DNA of 64,000 nt from Vibrio pectenicida (lineage in GTDB: Bacteria; Pseudomonadota; Gammaproteobacteria; Enterobacterales; Vibrionaceae): positions 1,240,001 through 1,304,000 of the forward strand of contig AP024889.1 in the NCBI GenBank assembly GCA_024347015.1, given 5' to 3'. The notes under the pieces are model-generated. The model saw nothing but the letters and a program-made list of their open reading frames with translations. It ran no database searches and was not told the origin of the DNA. Position numbers and translations under genes: made by a program. Below are positions 19,505 through 27,771 of the stretch, one piece after another; the stretch's first letter is position 1, and every line of letters begins with the position of its first letter.

Positions 19505-20731
19505 ATGTACAAAAATCTAATGGTCCTAGCTGTAAGTTCATGCTTACCGCTTGTATCTGTGGCTGATGAGCTGAAAATATCTGAGAATGGTACCGCTTCA
19601 AGAATTATTGGAGGGACGACTACTGGCAAAAACGACTGGCCTTTTATGGCTGCTCTGGTGACTAAGTCAACCACTGATTCACACAGAGGACAGTTTTGTG
19701 GGGCAAGCTATATTGGTGGAAGGTATATTTTAACAGCAGCTCACTGTGTTGAGGGTCAAAAATCGACTAATTTTGATGTAGCTGTGGGTACACATGATCT
19801 CACCCATATTTCCAGTGAAGGACAACGTGTTGGAGTTCGCTCCTATTATATTCATCAAGGCTATTCTAACTATGCTAATGATATCGCGATCGTCGAATTG
19901 GAGCGCGAAATTGTAGCACCTCAAGTTGGTTTAGTATCAGAAATTGAGGTGAATAACCTGAACTCAGGTGATACGCTTACCGTTACCGGCTGGGGTAACC
20001 AAGATACTTCAAGTTTTTTTGGGTCTTTCCCTAATACTCTTTATAAAGTTGATCTGCCTTATGTTGACAGAGGTACATGTCAAAATTTAGGGGGAAGTTA
20101 TTCCTCTATTGGTGATGATGCTATCTGCGCAGGTGACCTAGCGGGAGGCAAAGACTCTTGTCAAGGAGATAGTGGTGGTCCTCTAGTGGTTAAAGATGGT
20201 ACTAACTATAAGCAAGTGGGTGTCGTGAGCTGGGGCGCTGGCTGTGGAGAGCCTAATGCGCTTGGTGTTTATGCTAACGTTGGTCACTTTGAAACCAATG
20301 GCTGGATTGAAAGAAATACTACTGGCGTGAGCTATACGCAAAATACGATATTTGAAACTCGAATTGGTGAGTATGATATTAATTTACCAATTAGAAACTT
20401 TAGTACTGAAGCCTTTAATGTGACAAATATTACCGTACCTGCTGGTGTTACTTTGGTCACTAATAATTGTACAGCAACTCTGAATACTAGTGATGATTGC
20501 TCCATTGATGTTAAGGTTGATGCTTCCGTCGCGCTTGGAAACTCAGATCGTACCACAATAGAAGTGAGCACAGATCATCCGATTGCTGGTGATTTGTCGA
20601 TGAATATTGTATATGCAGAACCAAAATCTCAAAGTTCCGGTGGAGGTAAAGGTGGTTCGGTTTCTTTGGCTATGGCGTTTCTAGCATTGTTTGGCTTTGC
20701 TCTGAGAGCAAGAGAGCAACGTAATGCGTAA
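19505..20731 (+). CDS. secreted trypsin-like serine protease with GlyGly-CTERM (first copy)
   Basis: A 408-residue S1 protease. A signal peptide ends near residue 20. The activation site is R33|IIGG, and the triad is His80 (LTAAHC), Asp126 (NDIAIV) and Ser223 (GDSGGP). An Asp six residues before the serine predicts cutting after Arg or Lys. A 110-residue extension follows the protease domain and ends in a Gly-rich stretch (SSGGGKGG), a hydrophobic helix and an Arg-rich tail. That is the GlyGly-CTERM signal handled by rhombosortase on proteins exported by type II secretion. It resembles the VesA/B/C family of Vibrio cholerae. The next gene overlaps its 3' end by 8 bases. A close paralogue lies 570 bases downstream. 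Confidence 0.92.
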   Translation: MYKNLMVLAVSSCLPLVSVADELKISENGTASRIIGGTTTGKNDWPFMAALVTKSTTDSHRGQFCGASYIGGRYILTAAHCVEGQKSTNFDVAVGTHDLTHISSEGQRVGVRSYYIHQGYSNYANDIAIVELEREIVAPQVGLVSEIEVNNLNSGDTLTVTGWGNQDTSSFFGSFPNTLYKVDLPYVDRGTCQNLGGSYSSIGDDAICAGDLAGGKDSCQGDSGGPLVVKDGTNYKQVGVVSWGAGCGEPNALGVYANVGHFETNGWIERNTTGVSYTQNTIFETRIGEYDINLPIRNFSTEAFNVTNITVPAGVTLVTNNCTATLNTSDDCSIDVKVDASVALGNSDRTTIEVSTDHPIAGDLSMNIVYAEPKSQSSGGGKGGSVSLAMAFLALFGFALRAREQRNA

Positions 20732-21083
20732 GCTTTGGTTTAGCTTATTTGTTGCAATATGTGGTTTAGTTCTCGCTGCATGTCATTCAAAGAGCGAAAT
20801 ACAATTAGATGAAACTGGTGTAGTTCCTCTTTTTAGCTACAATATTAACACTGACTCAATTGTGTTTGAGGCACTTGCCAGTGGATGCAGTCATAATCAA
20901 GACTTTGTAATTAGAGTTGATAGTGAGACGAAAAGAATCGTCAACATTTCTATCATTCGGTTAAAAGCAGATCATTGCAGAAAAATGTTGGCCTATCAAA
21001 GCTTCGAGCTCCCCCTAGAGCGTGTTTTGGCTAGCAAAAAAATCACGGTGAACAACCCTATGGGCGAAGCTATCACCCAATAA
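20724..21083 (+). CDS. small putative lipoprotein of unknown function
   Basis: A 119-residue protein with a clear lipoprotein signal: charged start MRK, hydrophobic stretch, then the lipobox LAAC (Cys about 19). The mature part has a Cys pair spaced like a possible disulfide (GCSH and DHCRK). I recognise no family. Its start overlaps the upstream protease gene, so the two are translationally coupled, and a terminator follows 7 bases after its stop. An envelope partner, inhibitor or maturation helper of the protease is a reasonable guess from position only. Confidence 0.75.
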   Translation: MRKLWFSLFVAICGLVLAACHSKSEIQLDETGVVPLFSYNINTDSIVFEALASGCSHNQDFVIRVDSETKRIVNISIIRLKADHCRKMLAYQSFELPLERVLASKKITVNNPMGEAITQ

Positions 21084-21089
21084 ATGAGT

Positions 21090-21115
21090 AGGCGCTTTAT
21101 GAGCGCCTTTTTTTA
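21090..21115 (+). terminator. terminator after the protease-lipoprotein pair
   Basis: A 7-base perfect stem (AGGCGCT / AGCGCCT) with a 5-base loop and a run of seven T residues. Confidence 0.85.
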
Positions 21116-21303
21116 TTGATCTATCTCGTTATTTTGTATGAGTAAACCATTCTGGAAGAGATGTATTCACATCAGCCTTGCTAAAGATTAAAGGTGATAT
21201 ATATAACGAAGTTATGCAATTTATATATTTGTTCTTGCAATGTTTTTCTGGTTCATTATCATCCCAATTTTTCTTATTATAAATAAAATGGAACGATATT
21301 AGG

Positions 21304-22521
21304 ATGCAGAAAATAGTCTTGGTGGTAGGTTTAGTCACTTCTTTTACCGCATTAGCTCAAGGGCCAACAAATACAGAAAGAATGGCAAGTGCAAAAATTG
21401 TTGGTGGTAAACCAGCAACTGAGTCGGATTGGCCTTTTATAACTTATGTTGATATCGGCGGTGGATTTTGTGGCGGTAGTCTTATTGGCGATAGGTATGT
21501 TTTAACCGCAGCACACTGCGTTGAGGAAAAAAGCCCTAACGATTTGAAAGTATATGTAGGGCCTAAGAATTCAATCGAGAGGTATCTTGCTACACCTGAG
21601 TATGTTCGTTCCTATTATATCCACAGTAACTACAATGGTACCACCTTTGCTAATGACATTGCGATTATTGAATTAGAAAATACAGTTAACACACCCAAAG
21701 TAGCACTTGCTACTGAAGTAGAAGTTAGTGCCTTAAATACAGCTAGCACATTGACGGCGGCGGGGTGGGGGACTACTTCATTTGGTGGGGCTTCTTCCGA
21801 TTCACTGCTGCAAGTAGCTTTACCCTACGTAGACAGGGGAACCTGCCAAAATATTGGTGGTAATTATTCAACAGTTGGCTCTTATTCAATTTGTTCTGGT
21901 CAAATAGGAAAAGACACTTGTCAAGGAGATAGTGGTGGACCGCTTGTATTAAAAGATGGTACAGAAATCAAACAGGTCGGTATTGTTAGTTGGGGGTATG
22001 GATGCGCGAAGGCTAATTCCTACGGTGTGTATTCCAACGTTGGTTATTTTAAAACTAATGGCTGGATTGAGAAAAACACTTCAGGCGTGAGTCATTCTCC
22101 TGACATTTTATTGCAGGCTAAAAGTGGTGAGCATTCTCGCACACTGGAAGTTAAAAACTTGATTGACCCTAATACCCCTAATGATACTACTTTTAATGTT
22201 ACATCGGTCCAAGTTCCATCAGGTGTTACTTTGATTGCCAATAATTGTACTGCGAACCTGCGGAATGGTGACGCCTGTACGATAGACATCAATATCGACG
22301 CATCCACTGTCTATGCTAACTCAGATAAAGCAATAGTTAGAATAATGACCGATCACCAAACTTCGAGTGAATTACCAATTTCAATCGTATATTCCTATGA
22401 AGATAGAAATGCGCAAACGTTAAATAATGGTGGTAAAGGAGGTGGTTCAACCACTCTTGGTATGATGCTATTAGCACTGTTTGGCTTTGCTCTTAGGGCT
22501 AGAAAGCGCGACAAGGCATAA
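21304..22521 (+). CDS. secreted trypsin-like serine protease with GlyGly-CTERM (second copy)
   Basis: A 405-residue paralogue of the protease at 19505-20731 with the same plan. It has a signal peptide to about residue 19, an activation site K31|IVGG, and the triad His71, Asp118 and Ser210. The specificity Asp lies six residues before the Ser. A C-terminal extension ends in NNGGKGGG, a hydrophobic helix and RKRDKA. The shared linker motifs (LPYVDRGTCQN, NGWIE, ANNCTA versus TNNCTA) show that the two arose by tandem duplication and then diverged. The first copy activates after Arg, this one after Lys. Its own upstream gap of about 190 bases suggests a separate promoter. Confidence 0.92.
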   Translation: MQKIVLVVGLVTSFTALAQGPTNTERMASAKIVGGKPATESDWPFITYVDIGGGFCGGSLIGDRYVLTAAHCVEEKSPNDLKVYVGPKNSIERYLATPEYVRSYYIHSNYNGTTFANDIAIIELENTVNTPKVALATEVEVSALNTASTLTAAGWGTTSFGGASSDSLLQVALPYVDRGTCQNIGGNYSTVGSYSICSGQIGKDTCQGDSGGPLVLKDGTEIKQVGIVSWGYGCAKANSYGVYSNVGYFKTNGWIEKNTSGVSHSPDILLQAKSGEHSRTLEVKNLIDPNTPNDTTFNVTSVQVPSGVTLIANNCTANLRNGDACTIDINIDASTVYANSDKAIVRIMTDHQTSSELPISIVYSYEDRNAQTLNNGGKGGGSTTLGMMLLALFGFALRARKRDKA

Positions 22522-22558
22522 TCTGAAGTTTTCAGCTGTTGTTCATGGATGAAAATAA

Positions 22559-22590
22559 AAAGCTGGTGCATTCAAAGCGCCAGCTTTATT
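22559..22590. terminator. bidirectional terminator between protease 2 and the YecA-like gene
   Basis: An 11-base imperfect stem (AAAGCTGGTGC / GCGCCAGCTTT) lies between convergent genes. T-rich sequence follows on the minus strand and a shorter one on the plus strand. Confidence 0.75.
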
Positions 22591-22599
22591 GATTATATA

Positions 22600-23178
22600 T
22601 CATTGTTCAATGAGAAGGGCACCGCGACCTGTGAGCCCACATAGCATGGCTGGAATCGCATTGAAGATTTCTTCAAATTGCTCTAGCCCTTCAACCCCTT
22701 GTTCAGCGAGGGTAGCTAAGCAGGTCTCAGGATCATACAACATACTAATAGATAACAGCACGCCACCCAGTAATGCGTTATCTTCACTGTCTTCAGGCAT
22801 TATCGATTGCCAGTCATCTTTGGTTAGTTGCCAGCCTTGCAGCAAGCCTTCACAGAAATCACGAGCCTCTTGATTAACAATATCGGCGTCATCAAGCTTG
22901 CATTGTGGTGGCCATACCCATTGATCTTCAAGTAAATCTGGGCGACATTGATTCCACATTGCGATAATTAATTCAATATAGCTTTCTAGTTGTTCACCAT
23001 CGCTAAACGGGGCAACTTCTTCGCCTCCCCATAAAAGAGGAATCCATTCTTGAGGAGGAAGAATGTTAGGTGCGGCGGCCATCGCAGTGACAAAACCTTG
23101 GGTTTTAGCTTCGTTGATCAGCCTATCTTTTAGCTCTGGTTGGGCGAGTATTTCATTTAATGTCAAAATAAATACCAA
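22600..23178 (-). CDS. YecA/UPF0149 family protein
   Basis: A 192-residue acidic helical protein of the UPF0149 (YecA/YgfB-like) family. Recognisable parts are PPQEWIPLLWGG, the DFCEGLLQGW motif, and a middle rich in acidic residues. The zinc-binding SEC-C tail found in some YecA proteins is absent here. Function in the family is poorly defined. The start is uncertain: both candidate codons (23178 and 23166) are TTG and neither has a strong ribosome site. It is convergent with the second protease and divergent from the sensor kinase. Confidence 0.75.
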   Translation of the reverse strand: MVFILTLNEILAQPELKDRLINEAKTQGFVTAMAAAPNILPPQEWIPLLWGGEEVAPFSDGEQLESYIELIIAMWNQCRPDLLEDQWVWPPQCKLDDADIVNQEARDFCEGLLQGWQLTKDDWQSIMPEDSEDNALLGGVLLSISMLYDPETCLATLAEQGVEGLEQFEEIFNAIPAMLCGLTGRGALLIEQ

Positions 23179-23288
23179 ACGGTCGTGTCAATTTGGGGTA
23201 ATTCTAACAGCCCAAACTAGACATAAAAAGGCCACAGCTTGCGTATATTCGCTATAATTTAAGCGAAACAGTAAAAATTCAAAGGCTT

Positions 23289-25718
23289 ATGGAAATACGT
23301 TCTTCGCTAAAAAGAAAAAGTTTTTTAGCCCTCACGGTCTATTTGGTCATAGTGATTGCCATTATAGGATCAGTGAGTTACCTGGTTGTTGAGCCTCCAA
23401 TTCGAGAGCAATTGGAAAAGAATCTCGACTTAAGAACAGAGCTAATAGCGGCAGAGATTGAAGAGCCGCTCAATAGCTCTGTTGGCATACTGCAGAGTGT
23501 TGTTAGCATTGGAAATACTGCTGACTCTCAGGAGCATCAAGCAGAAATGCTATTTGAGTTATTTTCAGTGCTTGATGGAGTAGTCGTGAGTGGTGGGTTA
23601 TGGCCAATTCCGTATTCGATTAACCAAAATAAAGCTTACAAGAGCTTATTCTTTAACCGAGCCAGTGATGGTCAGGTAGATCAGGTTTTCTCTTGGGATA
23701 ACCCAGAATCTGGTGGCTACGATAAAGAATCTTGGTATACCTCTGTGGTCGATGAGCCTGCAGGAACCGTTATTTGGTCGCAAGTTTATATTGACCCATT
23801 TACTCATGTTCAAATGATTACGGCGTCGTCGTCATACTTTGTTGATGGAGAACCAGCTGGAGTAGCGACAATTGATGTGTCGCTAGAAAGCCTTATCGAC
23901 TTTATCAATAAACATGCTCAAGAATATGAATTAGGAGTTGTACTTAAAGACTCCTACGGTGATGTGATAACAGATTACAACTTTCAGGTTATTAAGGATA
24001 TCTATGTCAGCAGTACGGAGTTTGGCGATTTTAAGTGGTACATTGATGTCGTCAACTCCAATCGATTCGTTGATGAAGAAGCCTTCGGTGTGGTAACAAA
24101 GGTAGAAGCGGGTATTATCCCCATCATGCTGGTATGCGTCATGATGGGTTATGTGCTGATTAACCGCTTCTTGATCTCTCCGATTGTACTTATTGCCGAA
24201 AAAGTAAATAACTCTCGTGCCGGAGGGTCAATTAATATTCGTTACAATAGCCAAGATGAAATACGTCAGCTGATAGATACTTTCAATCAAAAGACCAAAT
24301 TCTTAGAGCAAGAAAAACAAAAAGCTCAAACATCGACCAAGGCTAAGAGTGCTTTTTTAGCGACGCTATCGCATGAAATACGAACCCCTATGAACGGTGT
24401 ACTCGGTACGGCGCAAATATTAATGAAAACAAACTTGAGCCAAGAGCAGCTTAAACATATGAAAACCTTGTATGACTCGGGCGACCATATGATGACGTTA
24501 TTAAATGAGATTTTGGACTTTTCAAAAATCGAGCAAGGCTATTTAGAACTTGAAAACCATCCATTTCCGCTTGAATCTATTTTAGGTAGTGTTAACAGTG
24601 TGTACTTTACTTTGTGCTCTGAAAAAGGTCTTCAGTTTAAAGTGTACTCTGAGGTTTTTAAGGGGCGGTGGTATTTATCTGACAAAGCACGTTTACGCCA
24701 AGTGTTGTTTAACCTACTCAATAATGCCGTGAAATTTACTTCACGTGGCTACGTAGAAGTCTATTTTCGTGAAATTAAGCAGCAAGGCCGCAATTTCCTA
24801 GAAATAAAAGTACGAGATACGGGAATAGGTATTGCTAAAGACGCGCATAACAAAATTTTTAACCCATTTGAACAGGCTGAATCATCAACCACAAGACGCT
24901 TTGGTGGAACTGGCCTTGGTCTTGCCATAGTAAAGCAAATATGTGAGCTCATGAATGGAGAGATAACGGTCACTAGTGAAGTGGGGATTGGTACAAGTTT
25001 TAGAGTCTCACTAGCGATGGAGCAATGTGAGTCTCATTTACTTGATATCAAAGAACATGCAGAACTCAATTATCAAGGCCTCAAAGCACTTATCGTAGAA
25101 GACAATCGAACCAATGCGATTATTATGAATACCTTTATGGCCAGTAAAGGGTTTGAGTGTGAGGTGGCTGAAAATGGAGAGATTTGTGTTGAGAAGTTAG
25201 TGAGCAATAATTACGATCTTATCCTCATGGACAACCATATGCCAATTATGGATGGTGTTGAAGCAACGATTGCTATTCGGGCGCTCACCAGCTCTAAAGC
25301 AAAAATTGTTATACTGGGTTGTACCGCCGATGTCTTTAAAGAGACGCGCGAACGTATGCTTGGCTCAGGGGTAGATTATGTCATTTCAAAACCTATTGAT
25401 GAAACTGAGCTCGATGATGCTTTATATCGCTTTTCCGACAGACTTTATCAATATAAGCCCGGCCTGTTGGTGCGCAAAGACGTGCAACCACAACAAATGG
25501 AACCCTTACTGGTCAACTTATTTATGGCATTAGAAGATAAGGATATTCCCCTTGCTGAAGAGTATTTCCAGCGGTTAAGAACGGAACTTGCTGACCTAAA
25601 AGATGATTTACTTGAGCAAACGCTTAATGCTGTACAGGAAAAGTTATCTCACGGAGAAACACCTACCCAGTCAGATTTGGACGTACTTACCGTCTCACTT
25701 AATAACCACTTTGACTAG
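23289..25718 (+). CDS. hybrid sensor histidine kinase / response regulator
   Basis: An 809-residue inner-membrane sensor. A membrane helix (about 12-34) is followed by a periplasmic sensing region of Cache type (about 40-270, with ESWYTSVV and GVATIDVS), then a second helix (about 275-297) and a HAMP-like linker. The cytoplasmic part has a HisKA dimer with SHEIRTPMNG (phospho-His 362), a HATPase domain (N-box LLNNAVKF, GTGLGLAI) and a receiver domain with Asp648 in MDNHMPIMDG. No phosphotransfer domain with a clear His is visible in the C-terminal 90 residues, so an external Hpt protein is probably needed. Cache domains often bind amino acids or other small molecules; the ligand is unknown. 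Confidence 0.9.
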   Translation: MEIRSSLKRKSFLALTVYLVIVIAIIGSVSYLVVEPPIREQLEKNLDLRTELIAAEIEEPLNSSVGILQSVVSIGNTADSQEHQAEMLFELFSVLDGVVVSGGLWPIPYSINQNKAYKSLFFNRASDGQVDQVFSWDNPESGGYDKESWYTSVVDEPAGTVIWSQVYIDPFTHVQMITASSSYFVDGEPAGVATIDVSLESLIDFINKHAQEYELGVVLKDSYGDVITDYNFQVIKDIYVSSTEFGDFKWYIDVVNSNRFVDEEAFGVVTKVEAGIIPIMLVCVMMGYVLINRFLISPIVLIAEKVNNSRAGGSINIRYNSQDEIRQLIDTFNQKTKFLEQEKQKAQTSTKAKSAFLATLSHEIRTPMNGVLGTAQILMKTNLSQEQLKHMKTLYDSGDHMMTLLNEILDFSKIEQGYLELENHPFPLESILGSVNSVYFTLCSEKGLQFKVYSEVFKGRWYLSDKARLRQVLFNLLNNAVKFTSRGYVEVYFREIKQQGRNFLEIKVRDTGIGIAKDAHNKIFNPFEQAESSTTRRFGGTGLGLAIVKQICELMNGEITVTSEVGIGTSFRVSLAMEQCESHLLDIKEHAELNYQGLKALIVEDNRTNAIIMNTFMASKGFECEVAENGEICVEKLVSNNYDLILMDNHMPIMDGVEATIAIRALTSSKAKIVILGCTADVFKETRERMLGSGVDYVISKPIDETELDDALYRFSDRLYQYKPGLLVRKDVQPQQMEPLLVNLFMALEDKDIPLAEEYFQRLRTELADLKDDLLEQTLNAVQEKLSHGETPTQSDLDVLTVSLNNHFD

Positions 25719-25742
25719 CTTTTAATCATATATAGAAGGTGC

Positions 25743-25765
25743 TAGAGCGGAGAAAATCCGCTCTA
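25743..25765. terminator. hairpin after the hybrid kinase gene
   Basis: A perfect 9-base stem (TAGAGCGGA / TCCGCTCTA) with loop GAAAA, 25 bases after the kinase stop. The T-run is poor, so termination is likely but not certain. Confidence 0.55.
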
Positions 25766-25887
25766 ATCAGCTATTAAATAATCAAACGATCATTGAGTGA
25801 GACTTTTTTTAGCTAATAGGCTTGACCTACTCCAATAGAATCATTAAATTAGCGCTTCGTTGGTTCAGAGAATCAACCAAAAAATTC

Positions 25888-25975
25888 GGTGAGTTGTCCG
25901 AGTGGCTGAAGGAGCACGCCTGGAAAGTGTGTATACGGCAACGTATCGAGAGTTCGAATCTCTCACTCACCGCCA
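25888..25975 (+). tRNA. tRNA-Ser (anticodon GGA)
   Basis: The 7-base acceptor stem GGTGAGT pairs with ACTCACC, followed by a discriminator G and encoded CCA. The anticodon loop CTGGAAA gives GGA. The extended variable arm (about GTGTATACGGCAACGTATC) marks it as a serine-type class II tRNA, and the T-loop TTCGAAT is intact. A terminator follows about 80 bases later. The sequence beyond it is a patchwork of insertion-sequence scraps, so this tRNA marks the edge of variable DNA. Confidence 0.95.
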
Positions 25976-26054
25976 CATTTCTTTTGTAATCAATCGTATA
26001 ATGATGGTTGGGTGCAAAAACTGTCACAATAATGTGTCACAAAAAACATTAATC

Positions 26055-26082
26055 GCCCTAGCAGAAATACTGGGGCATTTTT
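26055..26082 (+). terminator. terminator after tRNA-Ser
   Basis: A 7-base stem (GCCCTAG / CTGGGGC, with one G-U pair) followed by a run of five T residues. Confidence 0.6.
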
Positions 26083-26099
26083 GTATGCGTCTTTATTTC

Positions 26100-26300
26100 T
26101 TATAAGGCTTGGTCAAATTCAAACTCTAGGATTGCTTCTTCTAGATCGCCAACCTCGAACTCCTCATTGTTGGCAGCTTTAGGGAAAAGCTCAGGGTTGA
26201 TTTCTCCGGTGCCTTTCCATTCACTTAAGGGAATGACTTTAGGTGGACTACCTTGTGGCTTTTGTATCTCAATTACCCTTGAAGTGGGGTTATCCCTATC
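26100..26300 (-). pseudogene. 3' remnant of an unidentified gene
   Basis: A minus-strand frame ends at 26100 in an acidic C-terminus of plausible coding character (about 65 residues, from ADRDNPTSR to EFEFDQAL). Further upstream the same frame simply reads the wrong strand of the transposase remnant at 26310-26990, so only the last part is real. The gene was probably cut when the insertion sequence moved in or was partly deleted. I do not recognise the product. Confidence 0.4.
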
Positions 26301-26309
26301 AGCGAAGTC

Positions 26310-26990
26310 CAGAATAAGCTCAAAGGCTATCAATTTCCCCAAGACATCATTCTTGAAACCGTCCGTTATTATCTGGCGTATCAACTCAGCTACCGTGACA
26401 TTGAAGAGATCCAAACTGAACGAGGGATTAAGGTTGATCACGCCACCATTCATCGCTGGGTAGTGATATTCACTCCCATTATTAAAGGGCTGTGCGAGAC
26501 GAAAGAAAAAGCCATTGTCAGGGTCTTGGCGAATGGACGAGACCGACATCAAAATCAAGGGCAGGTATTGGTATTATTACCGAGCCATGGCGATGTCATT
26601 GATTACTACCTGAGTAAACATTGAGATGAAGCTGCTGCTAAAGCCTTTCTGAATAAGGCCATTGCTCAAAATGGCTTACCTGAAAAAGTGGTGGTTGATG
26701 GGAGCAATGCGAATCACGCAGCACTGGACGCGATGAATGTTCAGCTTTGGCTAACGGGTTACTTCATGCTGTGTTTGATAGAAATTTGCAATGTCAAATA
26801 CCTGAATAATATCGTGGAGCAGAGTCATCGTTGGGTGAAACAGAAAACGCGGCAAGCCTTGAGTTGGAAATCTGTCGAAGGGGCAATGGCGTCACTGCAT
26901 GGTCGAGAAATGTGGATGATGTTAAAACGAGGACAAATTGACGTGGAGGGCGAGAGCGCGGTAGTTAGATTTTACGCTCTCGCAGAGTAA
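26310..26990 (+). pseudogene. IS6-family transposase remnant
   Basis: Reading across frames gives the typical N-terminus KGYQFPQD and LAYQLSYRDIEEIQ, the helix-turn-helix segment KVDHATIHRWV, then the catalytic start WRMDETDIKIKGRY in another frame. GDVIDYYLSKH follows, then an in-frame stop, then DEAAAKAFLNKAI, GSNANHAALDA and a final VEQSHRWVKQKTRQAL. The order matches IS6-type DDE transposases. Several frameshifts and one stop codon make it non-functional. The left inverted repeat is not found, so the element is cut at its 5' end. Confidence 0.8.
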
Positions 26991-27030
26991 TTGTGTCCGG
27001 AAGTTAGTGTGTGCAAGTCATGAATAAATG

Positions 27031-27043
27031 TTGCGACAGAGCC
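27031..27043 (-). mobile_element. right terminal inverted repeat of the IS6-type remnant
   Basis: Read inward from 27043, the sequence GGCTCTGTCGCAA is a typical IS6-family terminal repeat. It marks the right end of the remnant that starts near 26310; no partner repeat is visible on the left. Confidence 0.65.
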
Positions 27044-27171
27044 CCTCAAGTGTTGCGTTTCATCTGTAGGATGGGCCTTTCCACTTATTTTGATATAAAA
27101 CTTATTTATTATTCAATGGGATAATTTATAAGTACACTCTTTCGACTGTATAAAATACCAGAGAAACAAAA

Positions 27172-27771
27172 ATGAATAATTTGTTGGTTTGCACTTTATC
27201 TATGGTGGCAATCATGGGTGGGAAAGAGTCAAAAGATCCAAACACAATGGCAGTGGAGCCTCCGGCTGTCATATTAAGCATAGAGAAAACCCCTAAGCTA
27301 AGCGCAAAGTTAAAGGCACAAAAGACCATTGATGGCCAGCTTAGGCTGATCTATGAACGTTTTGAACCCATGCTCGATCGCAGTGATTCGCTCACCGGTA
27401 CTGACACAAACCAAAGTGGTATCCGCGATGACATTGAAGCCTTTATCGATGCGTTAGAGGTGAGTGAGTCCGTTCGCAACGCCTTAAAACAAAATGCCCG
27501 TTTCACACAAGAAAATCTCTATCATGATTTTTCACAAAAGACCGATGAGAACATCAGAAAAGCTCTCGATATTTCATACAAATTCGATAAAGTCCTCGCT
27601 TGCGAAGAATTTGTTGGCATTGATATTGATGACATAATAAACACCTCGAACACAATTACAGCTCTAACCTATAACACCAAAGCCCGCACTATGGCCTACC
27701 TAGCTTACAATCATTTACTTGATGGTTCTGTAAGCACTCTTCTTGCTGCAGAGGAGCAGTACTGTGAATAA
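27172..27771 (+). CDS. hypothetical protein, likely exported
   Basis: A 199-residue protein I do not recognise. It begins with a hydrophobic stretch (LLVCTLSMVAIMGG) that looks like an export signal; the lipobox position holds Gly where a lipoprotein would need Cys. The middle contains TGTDTNQSGIRDDIEAFI, an Asp/Asn-rich calcium-loop-like segment, and the rest is predicted helical. Its stop codon overlaps the GTG start of the next gene, so the pair is translationally coupled. It lies between two insertion-sequence remnants and was probably acquired. Confidence 0.6.
   Translation: MNNLLVCTLSMVAIMGGKESKDPNTMAVEPPAVILSIEKTPKLSAKLKAQKTIDGQLRLIYERFEPMLDRSDSLTGTDTNQSGIRDDIEAFIDALEVSESVRNALKQNARFTQENLYHDFSQKTDENIRKALDISYKFDKVLACEEFVGIDIDDIINTSNTITALTYNTKARTMAYLAYNHLLDGSVSTLLAAEEQYCE

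Noticed and set aside
26100..26558. 152-residue minus-strand ORF as one complete gene
   Set aside because: Its upstream two thirds lie opposite a clear transposase remnant, so only the last part could be real.
26310..26990. Active IS6 element
   Set aside because: Frameshifts, an internal stop and loss of the left inverted repeat show it is dead.
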